14,686 bases of DNA, taken from assembly GCA_025357355.1 (NCBI GenBank), contig JANXPK010000503.1, positions 1 to 14,686 of the forward strand, read 5' to 3'. Of the stretch, positions 14,361 through 14,686 are shown in pieces; position 1 is the first letter of the stretch, and every line of letters begins with the position of its first letter. The notes below the pieces were generated by a model that was given only the letters and a program-made list of their open reading frames with translations, had not been told where the DNA came from and made no database searches. The DNA comes from Rhodobacterales bacterium. GTDB lineage: Bacteria; Pseudomonadota; Alphaproteobacteria; Rhodobacterales; Rhodobacteraceae. A program made the position numbers and the translations under genes.

Positions 14361-14686
14361 ATGGCTGAAGTTCCAAGGCAAGCGCGGGCAGTGATCATCG
14401 GGGGCGGCGTTTCGGGCTGTTCGGTGGCCTATCATCTGGCCAAGATGGGCTGGACCGATGTGGTCTTGCTAGAGCGCAAGCAGTTGACCTCGGGCACCAC
14501 CTGGCATGCCGCCGGGCTGATCGGGCAGTTGCGCGGCTCGGCCAACATGACGCGGCTGGCGAAGTATTCCGCGGATTTGTACGTGAAACTCGCCGCCGAA
14601 ACCGGGGTCGAGACCGGGATGCGGCAAGTGGGCTCAATCTCGGTCGCGCTGACCGAAGCGCGGCATGAGGAGTTGCTTCGTCAGGC
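14361..14686 (+). CDS. Second FAD-dependent dimethylglycine/sarcosine dehydrogenase-like protein, N-terminal part
   Basis: The gene runs off the window; 108 codons are visible. It has the same opening as the preceding protein: GGGVSG FAD motif at residues 14-19, Glu38 (LLERK), and LTSGTTWHAAG with the likely covalent-FAD histidine at residue 49. Over the 45 residues from the shared ARxVIIGGG to WHAAG, 31 are identical to the upstream protein; after that similarity drops, as expected of paralogues with different substrates. I chose ATG 14361 because GAGG lies 6 nt upstream (14351-14354); two in-frame ATGs at 14346 and 14349 have weaker signals. Whether a GcvT half is present cannot be seen here. 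It is probably co-transcribed with the upstream gene through the hairpin. Confidence 0.85.
   Translation, partial: MAEVPRQARAVIIGGGVSGCSVAYHLAKMGWTDVVLLERKQLTSGTTWHAAGLIGQLRGSANMTRLAKYSADLYVKLAAETGVETGMRQVGSISVALTEARHEELLRQ

Noticed and set aside
1..14686. Insertion sequences, CRISPR repeats, tRNA or rRNA genes, prophage or defence genes.
   Set aside because: By eye I found no tandem spaced repeats, transposase motifs, tRNA-like cloverleaf or defence domains.

Overview
The window looks like a piece of an alphaproteobacterial chromosome, most likely Rhodobacteraceae. This rests on the GC-rich, tightly packed coding sequence, the gene families present and their arrangement, and a hairpin-plus-tail spacer of a style I associate with that family; no rRNA or phylogenetic marker is present to prove it. 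I see no mobile element, CRISPR array, tRNA or rRNA. The content is accessory catabolism.

Layout. (1) 1-2185, plus strand: the 3' end of a CorA-type metal transporter gene, then an enolase-superfamily (mandelate racemase/muconate lactonizing type) enzyme and an SDR oxidoreductase that overlap by 4 nt and probably form a two-gene sugar-acid or hydroxy-acid module. (2) 2186-2514: a 329-nt gap holding a 40-codon minus-strand ORF predicted to encode a one-helix membrane protein, an imperfect inverted repeat and a promoter-like pair. (3) 2515-3471: a PHP-domain metallohydrolase. (4) 3505-10726: a divergent histidine-utilisation (hut) locus. The minus-strand arm is hutI-hutH-hutU followed by a flavin-reductase-family gene; the plus-strand arm is hutF-hutC. 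The 66-nt gap between hutI and hutF carries a near-perfect palindrome with the HutC-subfamily core GTCTATAC, and a weaker copy 21 bp away. (5) 10885-14686: a LysR-type regulator divergent from a full-length dimethylglycine/sarcosine-dehydrogenase-like (FAD oxidoreductase plus GcvT) protein, followed by the start of a second, paralogous gene that runs off the window.

How they work together. HutH deaminates histidine to urocanate, HutU hydrates it to imidazolonepropionate, HutI opens the ring to N-formimino-L-glutamate, and HutF deiminates this to N-formyl-L-glutamate. HutC is the expected urocanate-responsive repressor. The last step, N-formylglutamate deformylase (HutG), is not in this otherwise complete cluster; a flavin-reductase-like gene sits at the end of the arm where hutG might be expected. 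The LysR/dehydrogenase locus probably demethylates an N-methylated amine or amino acid and passes the one-carbon unit to tetrahydrofolate, under control of the LysR protein through an ATC-N9-GAT site in the shared promoter.

I did not find a clearly new biological system. The most useful leads are the paired HutC-type operators, the missing hutG with its replacement neighbour, the short membrane-protein ORF, the Lys-X-Arg variant of the enolase active site, and the mutually exclusive stem-loops between the two dehydrogenase paralogues.
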